NCBI RefSeq assembly: GCF_042677945.1
Contig: NZ_JBHUDN010000001.1
Strand: one strand, 5' to 3'
Source of the DNA: Haloplanus litoreus
Lineage (GTDB): Archaea; Halobacteriota; Halobacteria; Halobacteriales; Haloferacaceae
DNA length: 64,000 bases
A program made the position numbers and the translations under genes. How positions within the stretch are numbered: position 1 is the first letter of the stretch; each line of letters begins with the position of its first letter. Shown in pieces: positions 63,951-64,000 of this stretch. A model generated the notes under the pieces. It was not told the DNA's origin, did no database searches, and worked only from the letters and a program-made list of their open reading frames with translations.

Positions 63951-64000
63951 AGGGCGAGGGCGACGACGCCCTCACCACACCCGGATCGGTCACGCCGACC

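Overview
The window is chromosomal DNA from a halophilic archaeon (class Halobacteria). GC is high and the proteins are acidic (Asp/Glu-rich). The set of families fits: 304-residue haloarchaeal-type malate dehydrogenase, plant-type 2Fe-2S ferredoxin with an acidic N-terminal extension, MC1 chromosomal protein, Hef, split glycine decarboxylase, HTH-10 regulator and an Htr-type transducer. Many genes have a TTTAA-like TATA box about 27-30 nt before the start codon, which is the leaderless arrangement typical of haloarchaea. I cannot name the genus. Two runs of N (21191-21243 and 61171-61215) show it is a draft assembly, and the second has a suspicious junction.

Layout. 1-3053: 3'-truncated transducer and uvrC. 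3321-9949: mdh, an SSSCA1-type zinc-ribbon protein, the Hef helicase/nuclease, a 3Fe-4S ferredoxin, conserved haloarchaeal proteins and a cupin. 10116-14855: CstA peptide/pyruvate transporter, a Get3/ArsA ATPase with a coupled 98-residue partner, and a COG0523 metallochaperone. 14990-18837: small membrane proteins, upp, IMPACT protein, ACT regulator and a winged-helix protein. 18990-23298: histidine genes hisB, hisA and hisI around a sugar-phosphate mutase. 23339-25042: prepilin peptidase and ferredoxin. 25217-30945: lpdA, glyA, gcvPB and gcvPA (one-carbon/glycine metabolism). 31018-37983: an accessory catabolic block with Fe-alcohol dehydrogenase, M81 (MlrC-like) peptidase, aldehyde dehydrogenase, a glutamine-synthetase-like ligase, an HTH-10 regulator and a decayed PotC-like permease. 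38049-44030: threonine dehydratase, the pyruvate/2-oxoacid dehydrogenase operon (E1 alpha, E1 beta, E2) and lipA. 44142-51858: MATE exporter, Hel308-family helicase, a six-PAS histidine kinase and a HAD phosphatase. 51933-61608: an information-processing block with a NucS-N-like zinc protein, endA, trpS, a short Phe-rich leader ORF, pheS, pheT and valS. 61657-63456: pyrD, an AbrB-like protein and MC1. 63457-64000: non-coding, with two copies of an rRNA-type promoter module.

Connections. LpdA can serve both the 2-oxoacid dehydrogenase complex and glycine cleavage. LipA supplies the lipoyl group these complexes need. GlyA uses the one-carbon unit made by glycine cleavage. The Gln-synthetase-like ligase, aldehyde dehydrogenase and permease remnant suggest a gamma-glutamylated amine/polyamine pathway whose uptake gene has decayed.

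The most interesting observation is a 26-codon leaderless ORF just upstream of pheST. It ends with four Phe codons in a five-codon stretch and is followed within five bases by two mutually exclusive hairpins. This is the architecture of a bacterial-style amino-acid attenuator, but in an archaeon.
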